From: Cladopsammia gracilis
Lineage: Eukaryota > Cnidaria > Anthozoa > Scleractinia > Dendrophylliidae
DNA length: 64,000 nucleotides
Assembly: GCA_022457155.1 (NCBI GenBank)
Contig: JAJGOT010000164.1
Span: forward strand, 1,436,001 to 1,500,000
Reading direction: 5' to 3'
Below the pieces are notes generated by a model. The model was not told where the DNA came from. It saw only the letters and a list, made by a program, of their open reading frames with translations, and searched no databases. The translations under genes and the position numbers were made by a program. Of the stretch, positions 1 to 11,120 are shown in pieces. Each line of letters begins with the position of its first letter. Position 1 is the stretch's first letter.

Positions 1-598
1 CACTTTTTGGAGGACCGGACCAATTTGTAGTCCCCAGAGGCATGCGGATTTTTACTGCGCATGCGATCAGTGAAGTTATTATGCAAGCTGACGTAAGAAA
101 TGAAGAAACGGGTCCGGACCCGTGTTTTTTCAGGTTTTGGGGCCATAGACGTGGACCAATCCCAAAAGACATGGTACGCATGGTTTACACGGGCGAAAAT
201 GTGAGGTCCGTACACCTTTTTTGACGGGTCCATACCCATTTTTTCTGTCGTGTAAACGGCCTTTTAAAGATCTTCAAGCAAAGATAAAAGACATGACTCT
301 CAAAAAGTACTGTAGTGAACTTAAACATGTATGTACTATAAAAATCTCTAAATTTGGAATATATACAGTACATGCAGTACTGTCCAAAGGCCAGGCCAGT
401 TTTGGCATTAAATTAATATACAAGCCGCCCTTCTACCAGGCACTGGTATCATATCTTTCTTATAAAAATAAGAACCTGTTTAATAACCTAAATAGCCTAA
501 AACTCCACTAAGCACCATTTATATATAAGAACCTGTTTAGGCTAACTTGGAAAAACCTAGGTTCTTATAAGCGGGTAAGTACTGTAGCCCTATTATTT
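1..598. other. Intergenic, no gene recognised
   Basis: AT-rich sequence with no convincing coding exon. Short open frames here have no recognisable domain and no supporting splice sites. Confidence 0.5.
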
Positions 599-658
599 TA
601 AAACAGCCAGCCGTTAAAATGACGATTGCAAATGTTATTTTAACGGCTGGCTGTTTTA
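599..658. repeat. Perfect hairpin, 22-bp arms
   Basis: Arms 599-620 and 637-658 are exact reverse complements separated by 16 bases. The core is CAGCCAGCCGTTAAAAT. It has no T-tract and no adjacent gene, so it is more likely a remnant of a short foldback element than a terminator. Confidence 0.7.
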
Positions 659-1477
659 CAGTAAAATTAGGATTCAGTTGGCTGCTGTCCTCTTCAGTAT
701 AATGAAGGTTGTCCGCTTAAGACAGGTTTCACTGTAATAATAACAGTAAAATATGGAAAAATAGACTCGTTTCTCTTTTCTTGTGGAAATGGTATACCTA
801 TAATGATATGAAAATGAGCCTGATCGTAGGTTGAAGTGTTGCGTGTTAGAATTTCTTTAAGTAAATAATGAGACACAAGAAATGTAACATTTCTATTTAT
901 TGCACTGGAAATTAAACACACCCAATATATTACAGCGAAAAATCGAGTTAAGTTACCCTTTTAAGAGTACATCGCATTTTTCATAAATTATAAATTATTA
1001 TTTCTTTCTTATATTTCTTTTTCAAACTGCGAATAAAGAACTCGTCCAACCCGCGGAAAAGAACCGAGTCCCGAGGGTTTACAGAGCGAGTCGACCCTTG
1101 CTCTGACGTCACCGGTTTCGCGTGGGTTGAGATTACTGAAGAGTTTGATTGGTTCTAAAAGCTCGTGTAAAGTACCCGAACGTATCCTGGCCAATCAGAG
1201 AAAACATGCCGACTTTCAACCAATCAGGAGTAAATTAAAAAAACAACCTTGACTTGCCTAACCACGTTTCCCCACGCTATTGACTGGTTGTTGCCATGAT
1301 TACTTGTGTTCGATCGTGAGATTGGTTCAACATACACCACAGATACGTTTTGTCTGTAAGTCTCTTCGGCAACTGTGGAATATTAATTAATATAAATTAA
1401 CACTCCTTCGTCGTTTGAAAGGAGCAATAAATAAGTCTTTAGCAACCAGTGCTGGCTTTAAGCCTTTACCTTCTAAA
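659..1477. other. Intergenic, nothing recognised
   Basis: No supported gene, RNA or mobile element was seen on either strand. Confidence 0.45.
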
Positions 1478-1893
1478 GGCGCTGTTACACTAGGCAATAT
1501 TTCGTGCAACTTGTCTCGCAACAACTAAAAACCGTGCGTTGCGATGCTGCGAGACAAGTTGCCTGGAGGGTGTTACACTAGGCAATGTTTCTTGCAATTT
1601 GTCTCGCCCGACGGTGAAAGGAGCAATTTCATTGGCTAAAGTCACAAAACGTTGCGACACAAGTTGCAAGAAACGTGTTACACTACGCAACGCTTGAAAA
1701 TTTCGTTGCGGCGTGGCGAGAATCGTTGCGAAAAGTAGAACCGATTCTACTTCTCGCAACGATTGCGGCAACAAAAAAATCGCGAGAAATGTTTGTTGCG
1801 GGGTATGTTACACTGGGCAATTTTTCATGCAACTTGTGTCGCAACAAAATTGCGAGACAAGTTGCACGAAACATTGCCTGGTGTAACAGCGCC
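1478..1893. mobile_element. MITE with internal copies of its terminal motif
   Basis: A 416-bp element whose ends are inverted repeats of about 45 bp starting GGCGCTGTTACAC. The terminal motif (GTTACACTNGGCAAT followed by a TGCAACTTGTCTCGC-like stretch) recurs internally near 1570, 1677 and 1806, so the element looks built from nested or repeated termini. The flanking 8 bases do not match, so no target duplication can be claimed. It has no coding capacity and is therefore non-autonomous. The transposase family is unknown. Confidence 0.75.
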
Positions 1894-4504
1894 ATAAGTG
1901 CCAAAGTATAATTTTGCGGCCGAATTTTCTATTTTCATTTAAGAAAAAAAAACAGCACACATCACAAAAAGTACTACTTTCACTTCAGGTTTTTTCGTAT
2001 CCAGAAACTCAAAAGGTAGAAGCAAATTACTACCTCAAGAGTGGACTCTGTAAAGGGAAAAACCGAACTTTAACAACAACTAAAATTACTCTGTTAAATT
2101 TATCGTTGCTATCTCGAAAATCCTCGAACCGGCGGTTCTTCTGCAGTGGGAGTCTTGTTCTTATGTTCCACATGCGATGACGCGGAAATGGACTTCTGTT
2201 TCAGTTTGTACCTGTCCACCCAGGGGGAGGGGGAGCCATTTCTCAGTGAGTATACCACCCTCCTTGAGTCTTGTTTTGCATTTAGACGGGAAGAAAGTCG
2301 TGGCGATAGACGGGGCTCGGATTCGTTCGGAAATGTGATCGGCTCTGATCGTAAGCTGCTGTTCCGTGAAGTGGCGGTCCGAGAAAGTACTGCTCCGTCG
2401 TGGCATGGCGGTGTGTTTGGATTAGGAACGAGCTCTTCAATAGTAGTTTCCTAAAACAAATAGATTGAAAACAATAACTTGTGGGTTTTTTTCAAATGTC
2501 GAATGTTGCGTTTTTAGAAGATTTTTTTCCTGCCAGCTAAAAAGAGCTCTTCCCGGGCATCAAAAATATTTTCATACTTATTTCCACAAAATTAATGATA
2601 TTTAGTAGCTATACGTTAAATACCATCTACAAAAGTAGGCTATTGGGTCTCCAACTTTCTTGTTAAGCTCAATTGAAAGGAAAAAAGCACCACGAGGATA
2701 GTGATACGCTTCATAAATGAAACTGCAGAATCTATATGCTCCTCGCTTCTAAACATCATAGAGCTTTTTGGTAAAAACGCCATCAAAAATATTTTTAAAA
2801 GAGAATTCTAACAGATTATTAATATGCCACCTTTCTCGAGAAAAAATGCTCAGTTTCAATACGTTTAATTGATGGCCGAGTTTCTCAAAGAAAACAAAAT
2901 AAAACAAAAAATAAACCTGAACTTTTAAAGGAAAACAAAGGTTTGGATGTCCCCACCCACGCGTATGGCGGTTTTCAATCATTTTCATCTGACAACGGAG
3001 ATCTTGTTCAACAGCTAACCGATTCATTCCATGCCCTAACCGATATTTTTTAAATCGGAAATGTGACTTGCAATTTCTCTGCATTTAAATTCCAATAATG
3101 TTTGAACGAAATCAAAAGGTAAAAGTCAGAGACGCGGGTTTTTGTTAAAGACAAAGGTGTTAGATACTTGGTGCGATGCTCATCTCCTTCCGGCTGGATC
3201 GAAACTCAATTTTGTAAAGGTGTACTTTTGGTGATCATTCGCTATATTCTTTTTCTTCAAGCAAACACGTTTCGTCCGTTTTCGTAATTTTTCATTATTA
3301 AGCTTTTAGAAAATATACAGTTTGCTTGGGTTTTAATGAGGCATAGAACAATTAAAATGCAGGGTAGCAAAGTGGATTTTTATTGTTACTTTTATTATTA
3401 TTATTATTTTTTTTTTTTTTATTGGGGGGGGGGGGGGGGTGGTGTGACCCTGATAACAATGACTGGATATTATTGTTTGGAATAAGTCACTGTCTGCCGT
3501 CTTGTTTTAAAGGGATCTCAATAAAAGAAACCTCGTAAAATTATCTTGTCGTTCGTCGTAAGACAGACAATTGAAGGTTTTTTCAGGGCCTGGGCCGGAG
3601 AAAATCACATTATCAGACGAGATGATATATCGGTTCTTTTTAATACCAACAGCATTTACTCAAAAGGCAAATTTTAATAAACCTTAAGAAAACACTTAAA
3701 AAATTTTTTATACCGTATAACAAGGTTTCTCAAATAATCAAACAACGATGAAATTTGATGCATGCCAAGTTTTTCCATCTCATTACCAGCCTTTTGTAGT
3801 CGAATTTGGATATTTTTTACTCTCAAATTGTGTTTTTGTTTTAAGCCAAAAAAAGAATTATGTTGAAAAATTAATGGCTGGTTAATATTAGTTAAAGTAA
3901 AAGAAATTCAATTGTAGACCAAAACATTCCACATCCTTGAAAGAAAAAATAACCCTTTTGACCTGAATACTCGTATAGCGTGCGTCCTTGTAGCCAAAAT
4001 GTATTTTGTCTGTTTCTGTGAAAATACAAGATATATCAGTTTTGGCCTGATTGGCTCTCTTTTACTTTAACTTACATAAACCTGTCCTTACTCTAGCAAA
4101 AGAGTGCTTTCTTGGCTAAAAAAAAACCCGCATTTGTTGTGTGGAATATTCAAAATTCGACATAAGTTGGTTATGTCCCCAGCTCTTCAATTGTTCTGAA
4201 AACGGAGCACATGAATTCAATTTTGTCATTATTTTGTTGGGGTGGAATACCTATTACACTTTATAGTTGAGTAAATTTTAATACAAGGCTACTTAAAAGG
4301 CAAGCCGAGCTACCAATACCTTCCACTGATATTAAGTTCAAAGCTCTCTTATGTGAAAAGCGCGATCTTAATTAAATTTTTCAGAGCTGTAAAATTTATA
4401 ACACCAGTGCATAATTGACCACTGTAACGTCGTTCTAACCTTCGTGTTCGTCGACGAAGCGACATCAGTTCAGATGAAAGCAATTGCGCAAGACTTTACT
4501 GCCG
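1894..4504. other. Intergenic; T and G homopolymers near 3410-3440
   Basis: No supported gene. A T-run followed by a G-run of about 16 lies near 3410-3440. The open frame at 2146-2454 has no recognisable domain or splice context. Confidence 0.45.
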
Positions 4505-4765
4505 TATGCTATACCGGCAAGGTGCATGGCTCTAACTTTTAGCTACTTTTTAGTCTGTGGATGAAATCCTAACATTTGACGTACTTTCCTGTGATACTGT
4601 TTATTATGCTATACAAGGTGGCTCTAACTTTCGAGGGACGGTCTGTGGATAAGATCCTAAACGGCCGGAAGCGATGTTCGCAGGCCAAATGAAAGCCAAC
4701 CTCCTGAGCAATTGTCTTCTGCATGGTGATGTTGTTTATAATGCTAAACCTGATGCAGACGGTTG
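4505..4765 (+). repeat. Degenerate copies of the ~106-bp dispersed tandem repeat
   Basis: Two to three diverged units on the plus strand share CTGTTTATTATGCTATACAA, then a GGTGGCTCTAACTTT-like stretch and GTCTGTGGAT(G/A)A(A/G)ATCCTAA. The family is the same as the arrays at 6595-7545 and 9240-9625, but in the opposite orientation. Confidence 0.65.
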
Positions 4766-6594
4766 ATTCGATTTGAAGACAATACTTCACTGTGTTGGGT
4801 TCTTCTCTCAAAAATGTCATTTCATCAAGCTTGGAAAATTGATCATGTTATTTTGCCACTCGAATGGAGGAAGAACTTAGCACTAAGATGCTTAGATACA
4901 TTTACTCCCGAAACAGTTTGCATTAATGCTATAGGAGTAGAGAGGTCTAATGCCTGCCATAAGTATCCTAAAATGACCCATCAATTTATTCATGCAGGTG
5001 ATGGTATCCATCTTAGAAAGGGTGTGACCACATCAAATACATGTAGCTTTTTTCCAATTTGGCTGGCCTCAAAAATTGAGAATAATTACACGGAGTTGGT
5101 ACATGCAAAAAACACAGAAATGATTAACATCTTAAAATGAAACCGTGAGTTCGAGCATTTTCCATAAAATATCATATAACGCACTGCTTTCAAATTTGTT
5201 AAAAAACCTAAGTTTTAATTTGACTGTCTGCAGCTGTGTCTGTTACGATTCATGTCCCCGATGATTAAGGTTTGCGTTATACAGAAAAAAGCATCAATTT
5301 TAACTGTATGTCGTATTTGAACATCAAAAAGCCGGTTTAAAACTGAGATGATAATCCTCCTAGTGTCGACCATCAAGTCACCTCTTCTACGTGTTTCTTA
5401 CGGCCGGCTTTTACAGGCTGTGGGTCAAATCCAACAAGGGATGTGAGTACTGATAACGCTTGGAATAGCGTTCTACTGTTTTCCGTATTATTTTAGTGCC
5501 TTTAAAGGAGTCTATTCGGTTCTTTTAGCTGAATATTTTAGCAGCAGAAAATTTTAGGCAATCTTACCACCCGAATTACTGGCTGTTTTCTTCTTTCCGA
5601 AAATCCAAGCTGACTTTACTGATTTCGTACCCAAAAACGACATTTCTATCCCTCCGAAAACAAAAGGCGTTAAATTTTCCGTGTTTGTATTTTTGAATGT
5701 TGGAGGCCGGATTTTACTAAAGAAAGCTCAAGTTTTTCAGGGTTTTAATAGTCTGATTTATTACGCATTTTTAAGATGACTAAACGGCGGCCTCCGAACG
5801 GCTTTTCAACTGAAACGATCGATTCGTTTCACGGGTGCCAGCTCCGGCTGCCTAAAGTGTGACCGACATGTGCTTTTCGTCGGGCACTTTTCGTTTTCAG
5901 TCATTTTTCTCTCACCGACATATGGGAAAAAAAGACAAGAACCAATTTTCAGTAATTTTTAACATACACTATAGGTCTCTAAATAAAAATGGTTTGTCAA
6001 AGGTTAGAACCCTCCTTTACATTTTCAACAGCACTAATTTTTCACTGATTTATTGCATAACAAGCACAAATCAGGAAGCGGTCCTAAAATTGAACACTGT
6101 ATAGAAAGGTTTATAGAAGATTAAAATAGACTCTCTTCAGACCTAAATTCTGTGTTGTTACGACATTTTGTACCTTCGCAAATAACAGTACGAGCCAGAT
6201 AAGTTTTCAAGGCTAACATTAAATTCGGGAAATCATGATCATCTCAGTATCATACTTTAGTGCTCAAGTAGCTACAGGATCCGGACCGATCTATATCAGA
6301 AAAAAATTCGTCAATTTTTTTATCTGGTATTCTAGAGAGGTAAAAAGTTGAGAAGTATTTTAACTAATTTCAAGGTAGATAAGTTACTGTATGGGTTGGT
6401 GACTGACTTTATTTAAATTAAGTGTCCCATGGCAACTGTGATTTTCACTCTTCGCCAAACCATGGAAGAAGTTTCCTTTTATCAGTACTCTTCAAAGGCT
6501 GAAGAAGTTCCAGTGAAAATTGAACAAAATTGAAATTTCACGCTTTGCAAGATATAAAAAAGCAAAATACTACATGTAAGCAGTCCTCCGATGG
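4766..6594. other. Intergenic, nothing recognised
   Basis: No convincing exon. The 125-codon open frame at 4763-5140 overlaps repeat sequence at its start and resembles no known domain. Confidence 0.45.
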
Positions 6595-7545
6595 CTTTCT
6601 CTTGTCACATTTCAATGGCCACACTTGAGAATTTCATAAACAGACTCAACAGTCCAAACCACCTTGTACAGCATAACATACAACAACGCAGGAAAGTACT
6701 GCTCGATAACTTTCATTTGAATGCGGGTCATACTTAAGGATTTTATCCAGACTCGACAGTGGAAAGCAACTTGTACAGCATAATAAACAGTAAAACAGCA
6801 CCACAGGAAAGTACTGCTCAGTAGCCTTCATTTGAATGGTCACACTTTAGGATTTCATCCAGACTCAAAAGATAGAACCACCTTGTACAGCTTGTACAGG
6901 AAAGAACTGCTCGGTAGCCTTCATTTGAATTATCACACTTTAGGATTTCATCCACAGACTCAAAAGATAGAACCACCTTGTACAGCATAATAAACAGTAC
7001 CACAGGAAAGTACTGCTCAGTAGCTTTCATTTTGAATGGTCACACCAGGATTTCATCCACAGACTCAAAAGATAGAACCACCTTGTACAGCATAGTAAAC
7101 AGTACCACAGGAAAGTATTGCGCAGTAGCCTTCATTTGAATGATCACACTTTAGGATTTCATCCACAGACTCAAAAGTTAGAACTACCTTGTACAGCATA
7201 ATAAACAGTACCACAGGAAAGTACTGCTCTGAGTAGCCTTCATTTGAATTGTCGGCACTCTTCAGGCCCCAGTTGTTCAAAAGGCGGATAGCGCTATTCA
7301 CCGGATAAATCACTATCCAGCGGATAACACAATTGGTTTTGCTAATGGCTATCCACTGGATAGTGATTTATCCGGTGGATAGCGCTATCCACCTTTTGAA
7401 CAACCGGGGCCAGAACTTCCAATTACTCAAAAGTTGAAACCACTTTACCTAGCATAATAAACAGCGCCACATGAAAGTACTGCTCAGTACTTTCATCTAA
7501 ATGTTTTATACACAAACTCAAAAGTTAAAATCAACTTGCACGACT
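6595..7545 (-). repeat. Tandem array of the ~106-bp repeat (about 6-7 units), split by a MITE
   Basis: Units repeat every 92-114 bp. On the minus strand each reads GTACTTTCCTGTGGT, CTGTTTATTATGCTGTACAA, a TTTGAGTCTGTGGATGAAA-like stretch and an ATTCAAATGAAGG-like stretch. The starts of the GGATTT(C/T)ATCCA block fall near 6737, 6851, 6943, 7048 and 7154. A foldback MITE at 7265-7411 interrupts the array, which resumes at 7412. Because unit length is often a multiple of three and stops are rare, it gives repetitive peptide frames on the minus strand. These look like artefacts rather than genes. Confidence 0.85.
7265..7411. mobile_element. Foldback MITE (copy 1 of 2 in window)
   Basis: Nearly the whole 147 bp folds on itself. 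The ends GGCCCCAGTTGTTCAAAAGG and its inverse flank the motif GGATAAATCACTATCCA. A second, more diverged copy lies at 45195-45335. It is non-autonomous and its transposase class is not evident. Confidence 0.85.
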
Positions 7546-7747
7546 CACTGTTTTACTCGATGAGAAAACAGTAAGCGATTGTTCAAGATAATCAGTAGGA
7601 GTTTACAACAGTAACCAAGGGAAATGTATCTGCTCGAGACAGCTGGTATTTCGAGTGGAACCGACCGGGCATTTACTGTATCTCTCTTCAGAATTTAAAG
7701 GTGGAAGGGTAAAATTTAATTTAAGAAATAGTAATAATCTAACTTAC

Positions 7748-8168
7748 CTGACCCTCCGCTTTATAAGCGTTCGATAATCCAGAGATTGTTGAACGAACTC
7801 GAGAAGGGAAGAAACCATTAAAGATCCTTTTCGGCTTGTGCACTGGGCGAATTTCTTGGTAGGATTTTAGCTTGTTAAAATCAATGATATTGGGGCAGCT
7901 AAACTGCCTTCTGTTCTTGAAAAGCTTGCGTTCATCTGTTAGTTTTCTCAAGTCAGTTCGATCGTCATTTCTTGTTTGCATGTCCACAAGCGTGGTTCCC
8001 TTTGTTGACTTATTGAACACGCTTGGAGAAGCCGGGCAAAAACCTCTCTTGTCCGAGACAAATATCTTGTCCTCGAGGCTTGGAAAAACTATAATTTTCA
8101 GCGATGTGACCGGATCCATGACAATTAAGGCAAAATTGGGCTTCTTTCTGTTTCCGTGAAAATGTTTT
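7748..8168 (-). CDS. Doubtful internal exon of unknown product
   Basis: A minus-strand open stretch is bounded by a good acceptor (TTTCGCAG) and a textbook donor (CAG then GTAAGTT). It would encode about 140 basic residues including LTDERKLFKNRRQF, ending in NAYKAEGQ before the donor. No domain is recognised. The same bases in another frame (8010-8234) read a degenerate zinc knuckle, CLNCHGSGH, with the final Cys replaced by Tyr. The region could therefore equally be a broken retrotransposon gag. No matching neighbouring exons were found on either side, so the call is weak. Confidence 0.25.
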
Positions 8169-9239
8169 CTGCGAAACACGGTCTCCTACATTGCATAACA
8201 CTGATCGGATGCGAGTCCAGCGATTATGGGCCACTTCGCATAATCTCTGTTATGCAAAAGTTCATTCAAAAAAGGATTTGACCAAACTACCCTTCTGTCT
8301 ATAATGAGAAGACCGATAACCAATTAAATGCCAACAAGATTATTCCCATGTGGACAAAACCATTATCTAAAGAGCTTGGCGCAGGGTTTATTACCGGCAC
8401 GAAACAAAAAAATACTGTGTCATCAGGACTTTAAACCTTGAACAATACTGTCGGCGTTTTTTCCGCTAGTTAGTTAGAACTCGTCTTTATTGAAAAGCTC
8501 CTTATCGGTGAATCCTAAACCGTAAACGATCGTTTTTTAAGTTTGAGCTCATTACAAACAAGTGACATTTGCTCATATACGCGAATAAACAATACGATAA
8601 TGATATCTATATGATGCCACTTCGCTTTTGTATACCGGGATTACAGAATTAGGTCATCGTTGAAATTTATGCAGATATTTTCCTTTGTTCTCGCCGACTT
8701 ATTTCTTCTAATAAGACGTTTTGTTCTTACAACTAGCTGGGTTCTTCTCGAAAGATTTCATGGCTAAAAACGACATTTCAAAAAGTTCGTTACGGGACGT
8801 TAGTATTTCGTTTTACTTCATAAGGGGCGTCCTGGAGACCATTTTCATAGTTACTTCATCAGTAACTTTTCATATTGTTTTAACAGTAAACAAACACAGT
8901 GCCTAAAGAGGGCTTAATTTAAAAATGATTGTAGTTCTTTATCACAAGTAATATTGCACTGTCAACCTTGTCGGAATCGTCAGACGCTGAAATATCGCTA
9001 TTTCAATTAATTGCTTATGTCGGTTTTTCATTTCGCAGAATATCTCGCACTAGAATCCGTGAGCAAGTTTTAATTTATTATTTTCAACGAATATTATAAA
9101 TATTATATGAGTTACTAGATTTCAAAGTGTAAAAATAACAATTTTTTTGGAAACATATTGAAAGAACGTCAATTTTGAACAGTGCTGAACTGAGGATATC
9201 CTTTACCTGTTTGTTAACACTTGGATTTATTTCATCCAC
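8169..9239. other. Intergenic, nothing recognised
   Basis: No supported gene or element. Confidence 0.4.
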
Positions 9240-9625
9240 AACTGAGATTCAAAAGTAAAAACCATCTTGTAACGAAAAATTAAACGTCCAGTACTACAAG
9301 AAAGTACTGCTCAGTAGCTTTCATTTGAATGGTCACACTTTAGGATTTCATCCAGACTCAAAAGTTAGAACCACCTTGTACAGCATAATAAACAGTACCA
9401 CAGGAAAGTACTGCTCGATGGCTTTCATTTGAGTGGTCACACTTTAGGATTTCATCCAGACTCAAAAATTAGAACCACCTTGTACAGTATAACAAACAGT
9501 ACCACAGGAAAGGATTTCATCCACAGACTCAAAGGCGAGAACCATCTTATGAAGCACAAGAAACAGTAGTGGGTAGCACAGGAAAGTACAGCTTTTGTCT
9601 GAATGGCCCGACACTTTAGAACTAT
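9240..9625 (-). repeat. Second tandem array of the ~106-bp repeat (3-4 units)
   Basis: Same unit and same orientation as the 6595-7545 array, with clear GGATTTCATCCA(CA)GACTC blocks near 9342, 9448 and 9507. One unit is truncated between 9505 and 9540. Confidence 0.8.
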
Positions 9626-10250
9626 AAACTTTGAGCCTCAGTCGGGCTCATAGTTTTATTTTGGCAATAAAAAGGTGGACAAGCTTGATTTGTTACCAAG
9701 CCGAATAGCTGCCCAGGCTAATAAACCAAAACTTATTATTAAAAAAACCGGTATTATTGTTTTTGAGAGCGATGTGTTTCTTTCGGGCGTTTTCTTTTTT
9801 CTGTAATTTCAGATCAGTTTGTTTGTTTGAACTGTTATCTTATAGGTAGTGAAATTGATAGTTCTAATGGTTACCCCAGGCAAATAGCAAGTTTTATTAC
9901 ATTTTCATTTAACTATTAATAAATCGACTGTCGGGGTAACAAGTATTATTTTTAATTTTGAGAGCGCGTAGTGTTTCTTTTTTTTTGTTGCACTTTTACA
10001 CTTTTCCGCCGTTTGTTTAGACGCCTTTCGGAAAATCTCAGTTTACAGTTTCACGGAAGTTTTACAATTTACAGGCATTTTTCAAAGGGAGACGTCATTA
10101 ATCTCTCAAACTAAAACTGGGCTTTTATATTTATTCGTGCGCTTATGTTGCTATTGATCCGTCACAGACGTCCCGATAACTGTTACAAATGGTGGCTTTT
10201 GCTTCAAGCGTTTTCGCCGGACTTAATCCTCAAAAATTCACTCACTTAAT
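9626..10250. other. Intergenic, nothing recognised
   Basis: No supported gene or element. Confidence 0.4.
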
Positions 10251-10642
10251 TTAAGGTGGCTCCTAATAGTTTAAACATTCCCATCATGATACATCTATGA
10301 TATTCAATCACAGCTACACCAGTAAAGTTAAGAGAAAACGTTTAGTACAGGTTTGTAAACACTTAACCAATGAACAAATTTAGGTGGCTACGACATCAAA
10401 ATTTGTTACCATGGCAACGTAAAAAGATGCCAAAAAAGTTAAAAACCCATTTTCAACCTCTTTAGGCTAATAACTTCAAAACTGCGCGGTGAAATTTTTG
10501 AATGATGACGTCGTTTGGATACCACTTTGTTGACTGATAAAAGATTTACTGGTTTCAAGTAAAAGATTTTTAGCCACACCATCGGGCTAACTGTAATGGA
10601 ATGCAAAAGACGAGAGGACTGAACAATATGGAGCCACCTTAA
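10251..10642 (+). mobile_element. TTAA-bounded MITE (copy 1) carrying an X-box
   Basis: A 392-bp element reading TTAAGGTGGCTCC at the left end and the exact inverse at the right. Both ends carry TTAA, as for piggyBac-type target duplications, although the termini do not begin with the usual CCC. A related 643-bp copy lies inverted at 50951-51593. It contains a perfect palindromic RFX-type X-box, GTTACCATGGCAAC, at 10405-10418. It has no coding capacity. Confidence 0.8.
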
Positions 10643-10959
10643 AAGAAAACAATGATGACCAAGGAAGAGTACATGTACCTACACACTGATTAGGTACTCG
10701 ACTAATTAACTGAAGTTAATTACAGGTGACTGTCTTGTGACAACTGCACTTTACATTCTGCGCTGTCTCGGTGTCCATAAAAAGGGTTCAGTTTCGTTTG
10801 TTTATAGCCTTCTGTGCTAAAAAGCTAAGCTTACGCTTTTGTTGACTGACTAATACTTAATAATTGCAAGGTGTTAATCAGTTGGATTTTTAATTTAACC
10901 CCTTCCACCCTCTAGTTAGATCGTGGGTCATGCAAGATTGTTTAAACTTTGGACTTCAT
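10643..10959. other. Intergenic, nothing recognised
   Basis: No supported gene or element. Confidence 0.35.
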
Positions 10960-11120
10960 ATTGGACTGTTATGCTGTTCATTGTGCTAAACAAGGTGGTT
11001 ATAGCTTTTGAGTTTGTGACTGAAGTGTGACCATCCAAATCCAAGAGAATACTTGTGAACAGTACTTTCCTGTGGTGCTGTTTATTATGCTGTACAAGGT
11101 CTAAAGTTTGAGTTTGAAGT
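10960..11120 (+). repeat. Copies of the ~106-bp repeat, plus orientation
   Basis: About 1.5 units: an AACAAGGTGGTTATAGCTTT block, then TACTTTCCTGTGGTGCTG, TTTATTATGCTGTACAAGG and a TTTGAGTTTG-like tail. Orientation is opposite to the nearby array at 9240-9625. Confidence 0.7.

Noticed and set aside
2146..2454. 102-codon plus-strand frame in a GC-richer patch
   Set aside because: No ATG-supported start, no recognised domain, and no flanking exon. It could not be distinguished from chance.
6646..7313. Three minus-strand frames with repeated FESVDEILKCDHSNEGY-type peptide
   Set aside because: They follow the ~106-bp tandem repeat exactly and break at each irregular unit, so no gene is supported.
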